Shown here: piece after piece, positions 16,868 through 26,685 of the stretch | Layout of the letters: every line of letters starts with the position of its first letter | Position numbering within the stretch: position 1 is the first letter of the stretch | Assembly: GCF_002157685.2 (NCBI RefSeq) | Contig: NZ_AP026738.1 | Span: forward strand, 372,001-436,000 | DNA from: Comamonas thiooxydans | GTDB lineage: Bacteria > Pseudomonadota > Gammaproteobacteria > Burkholderiales > Burkholderiaceae_C | Length of the DNA stretch: 64,000 nt | Direction: 5' to 3' | The notes under the pieces: generated by a model | The model's input: the letters and a program-made list of their open reading frames with translations, nothing else | Databases searched by the model: none | Told to the model about the DNA's origin: nothing | Position numbers and translations under genes: made by a program

Positions 16868-16901
16868 AAGCCCCAGATCAAAAATGATCTGGGGCTTTTT
16901 T
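16868..16901 (+). terminator. Terminator after tRNA-Phe copy 2
   Basis: AAGCCCCAGATCA pairs with TGATCTGGGGCTT around an AAAA loop, followed by a T run. Arm sequences differ from the first terminator by paired changes (CCCTGG/CCAGGG against CCCCAG/CTGGGG), so the structure is kept. Confidence 0.9.
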
Positions 16902-17026
16902 CATTGCAGCCTCGAATGTCCGCAATGGGTCGTGGGCAACAAAAAGCAGAGCGGCTTGCGCTGGCTATGAGCTGATTTCAAGGTGTTTTGGCTTCAGTTT
17001 GTTTGGTGGGTGAGCGCAACCGGCTT

Positions 17027-17073
17027 TTCATTTGATAGCGCTTGCATGCTGCCGTTAAGCTTGCAGCTTTCAT
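17027..17073. repeat. T-family intergenic repeat, degenerate copy upstream of recC
   Basis: The stretch contains TTTGATAGCGCTTGCATGCTG, then AAGCTTGCAGC, resembling the other TTTGATAGC elements in this window but with a poorly paired stem. It lies 28 bases before the recC start. The rest of 16902-17100 shows no gene. Confidence 0.4.
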
Positions 17074-17100
17074 CGTGCACAGACAGGCACAGGAGCGCGT

Positions 17101-20100
17101 GTGACAGCAGAGCAGCAACCAAGGGCGTCGCAACCGGCAGCGAACTGGCAGCCGGGCCTGATCGCCATTCACGGCAACCAGACCGAGGCGCTGGCCGATA
17201 CCGTGCTGGCCTGGCTGGCCGCGCATCCCTTGCAGGCGCTGGAGCCCGAGATCGTGCTGGTGCAGAGCAACGGCATGGCCGAGTGGTTCAAGATGCGCAT
17301 GGCCGAGCAGCAGGGCGTGTGCGCCGCTGCACAGGTCGAGTTGCCGGCGCGCTTTGTCTGGCGCAGCTACCGGCAGATTCTGGGCAGGCACGAGGTGCCG
17401 CGCGAATCGCCGCTGGACAAGACGCCCATGATCTGGCGCCTGATGCGTCTGCTGCCGCTATGCCTGGGCGAGCCTGCGTTCGAACCGATTGCCAACTTTC
17501 TGCGCCCCGGCGAGCCGCAGCGCCTGTTGCAGCTCGCTGAAAAGCTGGCCGACCTGTTCGACCAGTACCAGATCTACCGTGCCGACTGGCTGGCTGCCTG
17601 GGAGCAGGGCGAGAATGTGCTGCGCACGGCGGGCCGCCCCGATGCGCCCGTGCCCGAAGGGCAGCTCTGGCAGCCCCAGTTGTGGCGCAAGGTGCTGGCC
17701 GAGCTCGATGAACAGGAGCGTGCCGCCACCCGCCCGGCCCTGCTGGCGCGGATTCTGGACGCACTGCAAAGCGGTCAGCCGCCGGTCACGCCGCTGGCGC
17801 GCCGCGTGGTGGTGTTCGGCATGAGCCAGATGCCTCTGTCGCTGATGCAGTTTCTCAGCGGCATTGCCCAGCACAGTCAGGTGCTGATTGCCGTTCCCAA
17901 CCCCTGCCGCTTTCACTGGGCCGATGCCATCGACGGGCGCGAGCTGCTGCGCCAGCAGCGCCGCCGCCATGCCGACAAGGGCGGCAAGGACCTGGCGCAG
18001 ATTCCGCTGGCGGCCATGCACGCCCATGCCCATCCGCTGCTGGCGGCATGGGGGCGGCAGAGCCGTGACTATGTGCGCCAGCTCGATGCTTTCGACACCA
18101 CGGGCGACACCGCCGTGCAATGGGGCTGGCCGCGTGTGGATGTGTATGACGAGGCAGACTCGAGCGAGCTGATCGATGCACCGCTGCTGACCCAGGTGCA
18201 GCAGCGCATTCGCGATCTGGTGCCCATGTCGGAGCACCCTGCGGTCGAGATTGCAGCGGCCGACCAGTCCATCGTCTTTCACAAGGCCCATGGCCTGGTG
18301 CGCGAGCTCGAAGTGCTGCACGACCAGCTGCTGCAATGGCTGGCCGAGCCTGCCGCTGCGGGTCGCGCAGCGCTGGCGCCGCGCGAGGTGGTGGTCATGC
18401 TGCCGTCGATCGAAGAGGCTGCACCCGCCATCCGCGCCGTGTTCGGCCAGTACGGCCGCCACGATGCGCGCCATATTCCGTTTGATATCGCCGACGTGGG
18501 CGCGCGCGCCAGCAGCCCGCTGGTGACGGCGCTGCAATGGCTGCTCAAGCTGCCGCAGCAGCGCTGCCGTCTGAGCGAGTTGTGCGACCTGCTCGATGTG
18601 CCCGCCGTGGCGGCGCGCGTGGGGCTGGCGGCCGACGATCTGCCCCAGCTCACGCACTGGATGGCCGGTGCGGGCATTCGCTGGGGGCTCAACCATGCGC
18701 AGCGAGCCCAGCTGGGTCTGGCAGCCTGCGGTGATCCGAACAGCGCCTGGTTCGGCCTGCGCCGCATGCTGCTGGGCTATGCCAGCGGGCCGGCGTTGGA
18801 TGCGGCCTTCGACGAGACACAGGCTTTTGCCGGCATGGAGCCCTATGACGAAGTGGGTGGCCTGACGGCCGAGCTGGCCGGATCGCTGGCCAGCTTGCTG
18901 GGGCGCATGCTGCAATGGTGGCAAGCTGCCGGCGAGGCGGCTGCCCCCCAGGCCTGGGCGCAGCGCTTTCGTGCACTACTCGATGATTTCTTTGTCGCGC
19001 AGGGCGATGAAGACCAGGCCTTGTGCGCTGCACTCGACACGGCTCTGGTCGGCTGGCAGGCCGCCTGCGAGCAAGCGGGCTTCGATGCCCTCATCCCGCT
19101 GGAGGTGGCGCAGGAGGCCTGGTTGCAGGCCCTGTCCGAGCCCGCGCTCAACCAGCGCTTTCGCGCCGGCGGCGTGACTTTTTGCACTCTGATGCCCATG
19201 CGCGCCATTCCCTTCGACGTGGTGTGTCTGCTGGGCATGAACGATGGCGACTACCCGCGCCGCGCCATGCGCGTGGACTTCGATCTGATGGCCTTGCCCG
19301 GCCAGCAGCGACCCGGCGACCGCGCGCGCCGTGACGATGATCGCCAGCTGATGCTGGATGCCTTGCTGTCGGCCCGCAGCAAGCTCTACATCAGCTGGGC
19401 CGGCCGCCATGTGCGCGACAACAGCGAACAGCCCCCCTCGGTGCTGGTCTCGCAGCTGCGCGACTATCTGAGCCAGGGCTGGCAGGGCGAAGGCAGTGCA
19501 GGCCTTGGCGCCAGCGGGCGCGGAGATCTGCTGCTGGCCCAGCGTACCCGGCAGCACCCTTTGCAGCCCTTCAGCCGCCGCTATTTCGAGCAGGCTTCGG
19601 GACTGTCGACCTTCGCGCGCGAATGGTATGGCGCGCATGAAGAGCGGGCCGCGCAGGTGCTGCCTGTCGTGGCCGCGTTCGAGCCCGATCCCGAAGTGCC
19701 GCTGACGCTGGCGCGCCTGACGGAGTTTCTGCGCCATCCCGCACGCAGCTTTTTGCGCAACCGCCTGCAGGTGCGCTTTGAACAGGATGAGGAGCTGCTG
19801 GAGGACGACGAGCTTTTCAGCGTCGATGGTCTGACCGCCTACGGCCTGATTCAGCAGCTGCAGCAAGGTGTGCGCACGCAGCTGGCGCACGATGCGGCGC
19901 TGGACGTGGGCATGCAGGTGCAGCGCCAGGTGCAGCGTCTGGGGCGTGCCGGCGTGTTGCCGCTGGCAGGACTTGGCAGGCGAGAGGCCGAGGCCTTGCA
20001 GGCCCAGGCCACGCCGTCGCTGCTGGCCTGGCAGCAGCAGATGCGGCTGTGGCCCCATGCGGCGCCGCGCGAGCGGCTGTTGCTGCACTCCGGCGCGGTC

Positions 20101-20688
20101 ACGCTGGACGATTGGATGGATGGCTTGCAGGAGCGCCAGGAGCCGCCCTCGGATGCAGGCCACAGCCGCTGCTGGTTCGCGCTGGAGCCGCGCACGCTGC
20201 TGAACAAAAAGGGCGAGCTGCAGGCCCACAAGCTGCTGCCCATTTATGTGCGCAGTCTGGCGCTTTCAAGCAGGGGCAGCGACACGCTGATGGGCGTGAT
20301 CGCACGCGATACCCTGGTCTGGGTGCAGCCGCTGGAGCCGGAGGTGGCCACGCAGCGCTTGCAGGCCTTGATGCAGCTGTGGCTGACGGGCCAGAACGAG
20401 CCCTTGCCGCTGCCTCTCAAAGCCGCCATCGCAGCGGGCAGGGACGAGCTGAACGCCGCCGCACAGGCCTACGAGGGCGGCTATATGCTGGGCGGCGAAT
20501 GCGAAGACCCCAGCTGGGCGCGCTGCTACCCCGACTGGGAGGCGCTGACGGCCGATCTGCGCTTTCATGCCCTGGCCAAACAGGTCTATGGCCCGCTGCA
20601 TGACTGGCTGGCCGCGCAGGTGCAGACCGAGGATCTGCCCTTGATGCAGTGCGCAGACCAGAACGAACAACCAGGAGAGCCGGCATGA
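17101..20688 (+). CDS. recC: Exodeoxyribonuclease V gamma subunit (RecC)
   Basis: The 1195-residue protein matches RecC in length and order: an inactivated SF1-like helicase core without Walker A, then a defunct nuclease-like C-terminal domain. Family segments seen include VQSNGMAEWFKM near residue 54, FGMSQMPLSLMQFL, and FCTLMPMRAIPFDVVCLLGMNDGDYPR. RecC splits the duplex and recognises Chi during double-strand break repair. The start is GTG 17101, chosen because AGGAG lies five bases upstream. The stop overlaps the recB ATG (ATGA), and the operon order is recC-recB-recD. Confidence 0.95.
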   Translation: MTAEQQPRASQPAANWQPGLIAIHGNQTEALADTVLAWLAAHPLQALEPEIVLVQSNGMAEWFKMRMAEQQGVCAAAQVELPARFVWRSYRQILGRHEVPRESPLDKTPMIWRLMRLLPLCLGEPAFEPIANFLRPGEPQRLLQLAEKLADLFDQYQIYRADWLAAWEQGENVLRTAGRPDAPVPEGQLWQPQLWRKVLAELDEQERAATRPALLARILDALQSGQPPVTPLARRVVVFGMSQMPLSLMQFLSGIAQHSQVLIAVPNPCRFHWADAIDGRELLRQQRRRHADKGGKDLAQIPLAAMHAHAHPLLAAWGRQSRDYVRQLDAFDTTGDTAVQWGWPRVDVYDEADSSELIDAPLLTQVQQRIRDLVPMSEHPAVEIAAADQSIVFHKAHGLVRELEVLHDQLLQWLAEPAAAGRAALAPREVVVMLPSIEEAAPAIRAVFGQYGRHDARHIPFDIADVGARASSPLVTALQWLLKLPQQRCRLSELCDLLDVPAVAARVGLAADDLPQLTHWMAGAGIRWGLNHAQRAQLGLAACGDPNSAWFGLRRMLLGYASGPALDAAFDETQAFAGMEPYDEVGGLTAELAGSLASLLGRMLQWWQAAGEAAAPQAWAQRFRALLDDFFVAQGDEDQALCAALDTALVGWQAACEQAGFDALIPLEVAQEAWLQALSEPALNQRFRAGGVTFCTLMPMRAIPFDVVCLLGMNDGDYPRRAMRVDFDLMALPGQQRPGDRARRDDDRQLMLDALLSARSKLYISWAGRHVRDNSEQPPSVLVSQLRDYLSQGWQGEGSAGLGASGRGDLLLAQRTRQHPLQPFSRRYFEQASGLSTFAREWYGAHEERAAQVLPVVAAFEPDPEVPLTLARLTEFLRHPARSFLRNRLQVRFEQDEELLEDDELFSVDGLTAYGLIQQLQQGVRTQLAHDAALDVGMQVQRQVQRLGRAGVLPLAGLGRREAEALQAQATPSLLAWQQQMRLWPHAAPRERLLLHSGAVTLDDWMDGLQERQEPPSDAGHSRCWFALEPRTLLNKKGELQAHKLLPIYVRSLALSSRGSDTLMGVIARDTLVWVQPLEPEVATQRLQALMQLWLTGQNEPLPLPLKAAIAAGRDELNAAAQAYEGGYMLGGECEDPSWARCYPDWEALTADLRFHALAKQVYGPLHDWLAAQVQTEDLPLMQCADQNEQPGEPA

Positions 20689-23600
20689 GCGAGCCCGCCA
20701 ACCCGATGAAGCCCGGCAGCCAGGCGCTGCAGCCCCTGCATTTCCCGCTCTGGGGCTCGCGCCTGATCGAAGCCAGCGCGGGCACAGGCAAGACCTGGAC
20801 CATTGCAGCCCTCTATCTGCGGCTGGTGCTGGGCCACGGCGCAGAGAACGGCTTTGCCCGAGCATTGATGCCGCCCGATATTCTGGTCATGACCTTCACG
20901 CGGGCCGCCACGCGCGAGCTGTCGGACCGCATCCGTGCCCGCCTGATCGAGGCCGTGCAATGCTTTCGCGGCGAGGCCGAACCGGCGGCGCACGACGGCT
21001 TTCTGCGCGATCTGCGCGATGCCTACGCCGAAGGCACAGAGCGCGAAACCGCTGCCTGGCGGCTGGACATGGCTGCGCAGTGCATGGACGATGCCGCCAT
21101 CCACACCATAGACGCCTGGTGCCAGCGCATGCTGCGCGAGCATGCCTTCGACAGCGGCAATCTGTTTGATGAAACGCTGGAGGCCGACGAAAGCCAGCGT
21201 CAGACCGAGGCTGCACAGGATTACTGGCGCCAGCAGTGCTACCCGCTGTCGGGCGAGGTGCTGGAGACGGCGCTGCAGGTCTGGCCCGATGTGCAGGCTC
21301 TGGTCAAGGATATGCAGTCGCTGCTGCGTGAGAACATCGCTGCCACGGCGGGTGCCGGCACGCTGGGCGACTGCATTGTGCAGACGCTGGCTGAGCGTGA
21401 GCAGCAACTGCGAATGCTCAGCGATGGCTGGGAACAAAAAGCGCAGCAGTTCGAGGATTGGCTGGACGGCCAGTTGGGCACCAACAAAAGTGCTTGGAAT
21501 GGCTTGAAGCTCAAGCCTGCCAACTACAAGAACTGGCTGAAAGCATTGCGGGAGTGGGCTGCCGCACCGCACGATGGGTTGGCGGCTGCGATGAAGACGG
21601 GAGCGACCCGTTTGGTGCCTGCCGGGCTGGATGAAGCGCGCAAGGGTGATGCGCCGGTGGAGCTGCCTCCCGCATCTGTCGAGCTGCAGCAGCTGCTTCA
21701 GGCCCTGGCGCAGCTGCCGTCCCTGCATGTGGCACTGCGCCTGCATGCAGCAGTCCATGTGCAGCAGCGCCTGCTGTGGCTCAAGCGCCAGGCCGGCACT
21801 TTCGGCTTTGCCGACATGTTGCAGCGCCTGGATGCGGCCTTGGCCGGCGATAACGGCCCCGCGCTGCAGGCCGGCATTCTGGCCCAGTACCCGGTGGCGC
21901 TGATTGACGAGTTCCAGGACACCTCGCCGCTGCAATACCGGCTGTTCGACCAGATCTACTGCACGGCAGACAACCGCGCGGACAGCGCGCTGCTGCTGAT
22001 CGGCGACCCCAAGCAGTCCATCTACGGCTTTCGTGGTGCGGACATCTACAGCTATCTGCAGGCCAGGCAGGCGACCGAGGGGCGCCACTATGTGCTGGAC
22101 ACCAACTTCCGCTCCACGCAGGCGCTGGTCGATGCGGTCAACCAATGGTTTGTGCAGGCTGAAGTGCGCGAAGGCGAGGGGGCGTTCCTGTTCCGCGCCG
22201 GGCAGAGCAATCCGCTGCCGTTCGAGAGCGTCAAGGCAAATGGCCGCAAGGAGTTGTTGATGCAGGGCAGCCAGCGCATGGCCGCGCTGACCATTGCCTG
22301 GGACGGCAGCAGCGATGAGCCACTGAGCAATGACGACATCCGCCGCCGTGGGGCGGAGTTCTGCGCCAGCCAGATCGTGCAGTGGCTGATGGACGGTGCC
22401 ACGGGCTTTGCCGAAGCCGGCCAGCCGCTACAGCGTCTGCGTCCGGCCGATATCGCGGTGCTGGTGCGCACGGGCAAGGAAGCCACTGCCGTGCGCCGCG
22501 CGCTGGCACGGCGCAATGTGGCCTCGGTCTACCTCTCCGATCAGGACTCGGTCTTCGCCAGCGGCGAGGCGCAAGACCTGCTGCTGTGGCTGCGTGCCGT
22601 GGCCGCGCCCCTGGACGGACTGGCCGTGCGCGCCGGTCTGGCCACGCCCATGATGGGACTGTCGTTTGACGAGCTGGCATGGCTGGCCAGCGATGACGAG
22701 GCCTTCGACGCGCGCAGCGAGCTGCTCAAGGAGCTGCACAGCCTCTGGCTGCGCCTGGGCGTGCTGGCCATGCTGCGCCAGACGCTGTACCGCTTTGAAT
22801 TGCCGGCGCGCTGGCTGAAGGACATGGGCGGCGAGCGCCGTCTGACCAACTATCTGCACCTGGCCGAGCTGCTGCAAGGCGCGAGTGCCCAGTTGGAGGG
22901 CGAGCAGGCGCTGATCCGCTGGCTGGCGACCCAGATCGAGAACCCGGGCGCGGCCGGCGATGCGCAGATCGTGCGGCTGGAATCGGACGCCGATCTGGTC
23001 AAGGTCGTCACCGTGCACAAGAGCAAGGGGCTGGAGTATCCGCTGGTCTGCCTGCCGTTTGGCGGCAGCTTCCGGCCTGTGGACGGCAAGGCGGCCTATC
23101 TTTCGCTGCCCGTGCAGATCGATGGCGCACCCGCGCGCGAGCTGGTGCTGGACTACGACGATGCACAACTGGCGCAGGCCGACAAGGAGCGCCTGCGCGA
23201 GGATCTGCGCCTGCTCTATGTGGCGCTGACCCGTCCGCGCCATGCGTTGTGGATGGGGCTGGCCCCCATGAAGCGCGGCAACAGCAAAAACTGTGCGAAC
23301 GAGCAGGGGGCTGCGGGCTATCTGCTGGCCGGAGATGTTGCGCAGTCCGCTGCCAGCTGGCGCGCCAGCATCCAGGCCCTGAGCGAGCGTTGCACGCAGA
23401 TCGCCGTGGTGGATCTGCCGGCCGAACTGCCCGTGGCCTCGCGCTATGTTGCCGCGCAGGCCTTGCCCGCCCTGACCGCCGCGCCGATGTACGCGGCGCA
23501 GTTCGACCGCCGCTGGGGCATTGGCAGCTTTTCGTCGCTGACCCGCGCCATGGCCGCACCCAGCCTGCCGGTCCTGCCGGTGGCCGCACAAAGCCCCGCC

Positions 23601-24494
23601 GAGGACGAGCGTGCGCTGCAGGCCCAGGAGGCCGGTGAAGCTGCGCTGGACCTGGGCGTCATCAACGAGGTCATGACCGCCCTGCCCACCTTGACCAGAT
23701 TCGCCGCCGGCGCGCGCAGCGATGCTGCGGTGTGGCACCGCTTCATGCGCGGCCCGGTGGTGGGCAATTTCCTGCACGACCAGCTGGAATGGCTGGCCGC
23801 CGAGGACTTTGCGCTGCAGGCTCAGGATGATCCCGACAACAGCGAGCCCCTGGCGACCCGCCTGCTGCGCCGCTGCGAGCGTGCGGGCCGCAAGGAGCAG
23901 GCCGCCGATGTGCTGCAGTGGCTGCGCGCCGTGGTGCACCAGCCGCTGGCGCCGCTCGGTGTCTCGCTGGCCCAGCTGGGCGAAGGCGATGCGCTGTTGC
24001 CCGAGATGGAGTTCTGGCTGCCAGCGCGGCGCCTGTCGGCACCGCATATCGACGCGCTGTGCCGCCGGCATATCCTGCCCGGTCAGCCGCGCCCGGCGCT
24101 GCCCGAGCGTGAGCTGCACGGCATGCTGATGGGCTTTGCCGACCTGGTGTTTCACCATGCCGGTCGTTACTGGGTGCTGGACTACAAGACCAACCACCTG
24201 GGTCAGGACAGTGCGGGCTATACCCCTCAGGCGCTGGAGCAGGCCATGCTCGAGCACCGTTATGACGTGCAGGCGGCGCTGTATCTGCTGGCTTTGCACC
24301 GCCTGCTGCAAAGCCGGCTGGGCGCGGCTTACGACCCTCGGCAACAACTGGGCGGCGCGCTCTATTTCTTTCTGCGCGGTCTCGATGGCGAGGCCGCCGG
24401 CATGCATGTGCTCAAGCCGCCGCTGGCGCTGCTGCAAGGGCTTGAGGCGCTTCTCGGCGACTGCGAGCAAGAATCGAAGGAGGAGCAGCCATGA
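20685..24494 (+). CDS. recB: Exodeoxyribonuclease V beta subunit (RecB helicase/nuclease)
   Basis: The 1269-residue protein is RecB. Walker A is ASAGTGKT (residues 30-37) and Walker B is LIDEFQDTS (Asp408, Glu409). Helicase motifs IGDPKQSIYGFRGAD and VHKSKGLEYPLV follow. The C-terminal nuclease has the metal-binding Asp1153 in GFADLVF and the Asp1166-Tyr-Lys1168 motif, so both activities look intact. It is the 3'-5' motor of RecBCD. ATG 20685 is chosen because GGAG precedes it and it overlaps the recC stop by ATGA. The recD start overlaps its own stop in the same way. Confidence 0.96.
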   Translation: MSEPANPMKPGSQALQPLHFPLWGSRLIEASAGTGKTWTIAALYLRLVLGHGAENGFARALMPPDILVMTFTRAATRELSDRIRARLIEAVQCFRGEAEPAAHDGFLRDLRDAYAEGTERETAAWRLDMAAQCMDDAAIHTIDAWCQRMLREHAFDSGNLFDETLEADESQRQTEAAQDYWRQQCYPLSGEVLETALQVWPDVQALVKDMQSLLRENIAATAGAGTLGDCIVQTLAEREQQLRMLSDGWEQKAQQFEDWLDGQLGTNKSAWNGLKLKPANYKNWLKALREWAAAPHDGLAAAMKTGATRLVPAGLDEARKGDAPVELPPASVELQQLLQALAQLPSLHVALRLHAAVHVQQRLLWLKRQAGTFGFADMLQRLDAALAGDNGPALQAGILAQYPVALIDEFQDTSPLQYRLFDQIYCTADNRADSALLLIGDPKQSIYGFRGADIYSYLQARQATEGRHYVLDTNFRSTQALVDAVNQWFVQAEVREGEGAFLFRAGQSNPLPFESVKANGRKELLMQGSQRMAALTIAWDGSSDEPLSNDDIRRRGAEFCASQIVQWLMDGATGFAEAGQPLQRLRPADIAVLVRTGKEATAVRRALARRNVASVYLSDQDSVFASGEAQDLLLWLRAVAAPLDGLAVRAGLATPMMGLSFDELAWLASDDEAFDARSELLKELHSLWLRLGVLAMLRQTLYRFELPARWLKDMGGERRLTNYLHLAELLQGASAQLEGEQALIRWLATQIENPGAAGDAQIVRLESDADLVKVVTVHKSKGLEYPLVCLPFGGSFRPVDGKAAYLSLPVQIDGAPARELVLDYDDAQLAQADKERLREDLRLLYVALTRPRHALWMGLAPMKRGNSKNCANEQGAAGYLLAGDVAQSAASWRASIQALSERCTQIAVVDLPAELPVASRYVAAQALPALTAAPMYAAQFDRRWGIGSFSSLTRAMAAPSLPVLPVAAQSPAEDERALQAQEAGEAALDLGVINEVMTALPTLTRFAAGARSDAAVWHRFMRGPVVGNFLHDQLEWLAAEDFALQAQDDPDNSEPLATRLLRRCERAGRKEQAADVLQWLRAVVHQPLAPLGVSLAQLGEGDALLPEMEFWLPARRLSAPHIDALCRRHILPGQPRPALPERELHGMLMGFADLVFHHAGRYWVLDYKTNHLGQDSAGYTPQALEQAMLEHRYDVQAALYLLALHRLLQSRLGAAYDPRQQLGGALYFFLRGLDGEAAGMHVLKPPLALLQGLEALLGDCEQESKEEQP

Positions 24495-26581
24495 AGGGCC
24501 GCCGCAAAGCCGATCTGCAGACGCTGGACCTGTTCGCAGCCCCCGCGGATGGCGACACGATTGCGCTGGACACCACGGCCTGGCTGGCCGCTCTGGAGCG
24601 TCTGGCCGATGCCGGCCTGCTGCGCCGTCTGGACAGCGCCCTGGCGGCTTTTGTGGCCGCGCAGGATGCCGAGGCCGGGCCCGCACTGCTGGTAGCCACG
24701 GCCGTGCTGGCGCAGATGGAGGGGCGCGGACACAGCTGTCTGCCCTTGCAGGCGCTGGCTGGCGATCCCAATCAGATTCTCGCCTGGCCAAAGGAGGCCG
24801 AGCGCCTGCAGCAATCGCTATGGGAGCAATTGCCCGGTCGGCTTGCCGACTGGCTGCAGGCCCTGCGTCGCAGCCCCGTGGTGCGTGTCGTGCAGCCGGG
24901 CGCGGTGGCGGCAGACCGAGGCCAGCCGCTGGTGCTGCTGGACGGCGCTGCGCCCTTGCTGTATTTGCGCCGCTACTGGGACTATGAGCGCAGTGTCGCC
25001 GCGCATATGGCGCAGCGCACGGCGGCCGATGCGGTGGCGCTTGACGAGCCCAGGGTCCGCGACTGGCTGGGGCGGCTTTTCAGCTCGCCCGCCGCTGCCG
25101 CGAATGCGGTGGACTGGCAAAAGCTGGCTTGCGCGCTGGCGCTGCGGGGGCGCATGTCCGTCATCACCGGCGGGCCGGGCACGGGCAAGACCTATACGGC
25201 GGCCCGTCTGCTGGCGCTGCTGTTTGCCACGGCACCGGATGCCGCCCAGCTGCGCGTCGCACTGGCTGCGCCAACCGGCAAGGCGGCGGCGCGGCTCAAG
25301 CAGTCCATCGACAGCTCGCTGCTGGAGCTGAAGGAGGCCGTGGGCCGCGAGCTGGATCTGGAAGCACTGGTCAAGCGCATGGGGGCGGCACGCACCCTGC
25401 ATTCGCTGCTGGGCGCCAGGCCCGACACGCGGCGCTTTGCCCACCATACGGGCAATCCGCTGGATGTCGACGTGCTCATCGTCGATGAGGCCTCCATGAT
25501 CCACCTCGAGATGATGGCCGCGCTGCTGCAGGCCCTGCCGCCCACGGCGCGCCTGATTCTGCTGGGCGATAAGGATCAGCTCGCCTCGGTGGAGGCCGGT
25601 GCCGTGCTGGGCGATCTGTGCCGCGATGCGCAGCGGGGCAATTACACGCCAGACACCGCGGCCTATGCCGAGCGCGTGACGGGCCAGCCCCTGCCAGCGC
25701 AGTACCTGGCGCCAGCCAGGACCTTGCCGCTGGCCCAGCACACGGTCATGCTGCGCGAGAGCCGCCGCTTTGGCGGCCCTATCGGTCAGCTGGCACAGGC
25801 CGTGAATGCCGGCGATGCACCTTCTGCCATGGCGCTGCTGCGCACGCAGACCCAGGCCGGCCTGCATGCCGAACTCTGGGCGCGTGAAGGCGGTGAGGTC
25901 GAGGCCGTGGTGCGCAGCGCCGTGCAAGGCCGTGGCGGCATGGCCAGCTATGCCGCCTATGCCAAGGTGCTGGAAAGGCATGGGCAGGGCAAGGGGCGCG
26001 GCTTTGCCACCGAGGCCGAGCACCAGCAATGGGTGAGGGACGTGCTGGCTGCCTTCGACCGCTACCGCCTGCTCTGCGCCGTGCGCGATGGCAGCTGGGG
26101 TGTGGCGGGTCTGAACCGCGCGGTGGAGCAGGCCCTGCAGGCCATGGGCGCCATACGCAAGGAGGGCGAGTGGTATATGGGCCGTCCGGTGATGGTCACC
26201 CGCAACGATGCACAGCTGGGCGTGTTCAATGGCGACATCGGCATGGCTCTGCCCAGCTTTGCCGACCCGGCGCGGCTGCGTGTGTACTTCATGCAGGGCG
26301 AGCATCTGCACCATGTCAGCACGGCGCGCCTGGCCCATGTGGAGACCGCATTTGCCATGACGGTGCACAAGAGCCAGGGGTCAGAGTTCGAGCACACGGC
26401 GCTGGTGCTGGCCGCGCAGGGCGGCAACCTGCTCAGCCGCGAGCTGGTCTACACCGGCATTACGCGGGCGCGCAAGGCGTTCTCGTTGTGGGCCGAAGTG
26501 CCCGGCCTGCTGGTGTCGGCGATGGGTAGTCCCACGCAGCGCAGCAGCGGTTTGCTGGGATTCATGGAGAGTGCTTGGTAG
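24491..26581 (+). CDS. recD: Exodeoxyribonuclease V alpha subunit (RecD helicase)
   Basis: The 696-residue SF1B helicase has Walker A GGPGTGKT at residues 227-234, Walker B LIVDEASMI, motif III LLGDKDQLASVEAG and the C-terminal motif MTVHKSQGSEFEHT with GITRARK. The N-terminal 200 residues form the RecC-contacting domain. RecD is the 5'-3' motor of RecBCD and is needed for its nuclease mode. The ATG overlaps the recB stop, and the internal ribosome-binding site AAGGAGGAG is strong. At 696 residues it is somewhat longer than E. coli RecD (608). Confidence 0.95.
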   Translation: MKGRRKADLQTLDLFAAPADGDTIALDTTAWLAALERLADAGLLRRLDSALAAFVAAQDAEAGPALLVATAVLAQMEGRGHSCLPLQALAGDPNQILAWPKEAERLQQSLWEQLPGRLADWLQALRRSPVVRVVQPGAVAADRGQPLVLLDGAAPLLYLRRYWDYERSVAAHMAQRTAADAVALDEPRVRDWLGRLFSSPAAAANAVDWQKLACALALRGRMSVITGGPGTGKTYTAARLLALLFATAPDAAQLRVALAAPTGKAAARLKQSIDSSLLELKEAVGRELDLEALVKRMGAARTLHSLLGARPDTRRFAHHTGNPLDVDVLIVDEASMIHLEMMAALLQALPPTARLILLGDKDQLASVEAGAVLGDLCRDAQRGNYTPDTAAYAERVTGQPLPAQYLAPARTLPLAQHTVMLRESRRFGGPIGQLAQAVNAGDAPSAMALLRTQTQAGLHAELWAREGGEVEAVVRSAVQGRGGMASYAAYAKVLERHGQGKGRGFATEAEHQQWVRDVLAAFDRYRLLCAVRDGSWGVAGLNRAVEQALQAMGAIRKEGEWYMGRPVMVTRNDAQLGVFNGDIGMALPSFADPARLRVYFMQGEHLHHVSTARLAHVETAFAMTVHKSQGSEFEHTALVLAAQGGNLLSRELVYTGITRARKAFSLWAEVPGLLVSAMGSPTQRSSGLLGFMESAW

Positions 26582-26599
26582 CTTGTGGGTGAGATCCTG

Positions 26600-26647
26600 T
26601 TTTGATAGCTGCTGGCGCAATACAGGTAAGCGCTTGAGACTGATTTC
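26600..26647. repeat. T-family repeat after recD
   Basis: TTTTGATAGCTGCTGGCGC, then AAGCGCTTGAGACTGATTT, starts 19 bases after the recD stop. It is the best full-form copy of the family and lies between the convergent recD and VOC genes. Confidence 0.6.
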
Positions 26648-26661
26648 GCTCAATCTTGCAA

Positions 26662-26685
26662 GACGCGAAGCGGCTCAGGGGGTTA
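26662..26685 (-). repeat. R-family 3'-end element, short copy
   Basis: On the minus strand the VOC gene stop TAA is followed at once by the core CCCCCTGAGCCGCTTCGCGTC. This matches the opening of the longer elements at 31450, 34275 and 50491, but only the first hairpin-forming part is present. Confidence 0.55.

Noticed and set aside
17101..26581. recC-recB-recD block as an acquired defence island
   Set aside because: Gene order, overlaps and composition match the normal chromosomal RecBCD operon. No integrase, attachment site or tRNA insertion scar is seen despite the tRNA-Phe pair 240 bases upstream.
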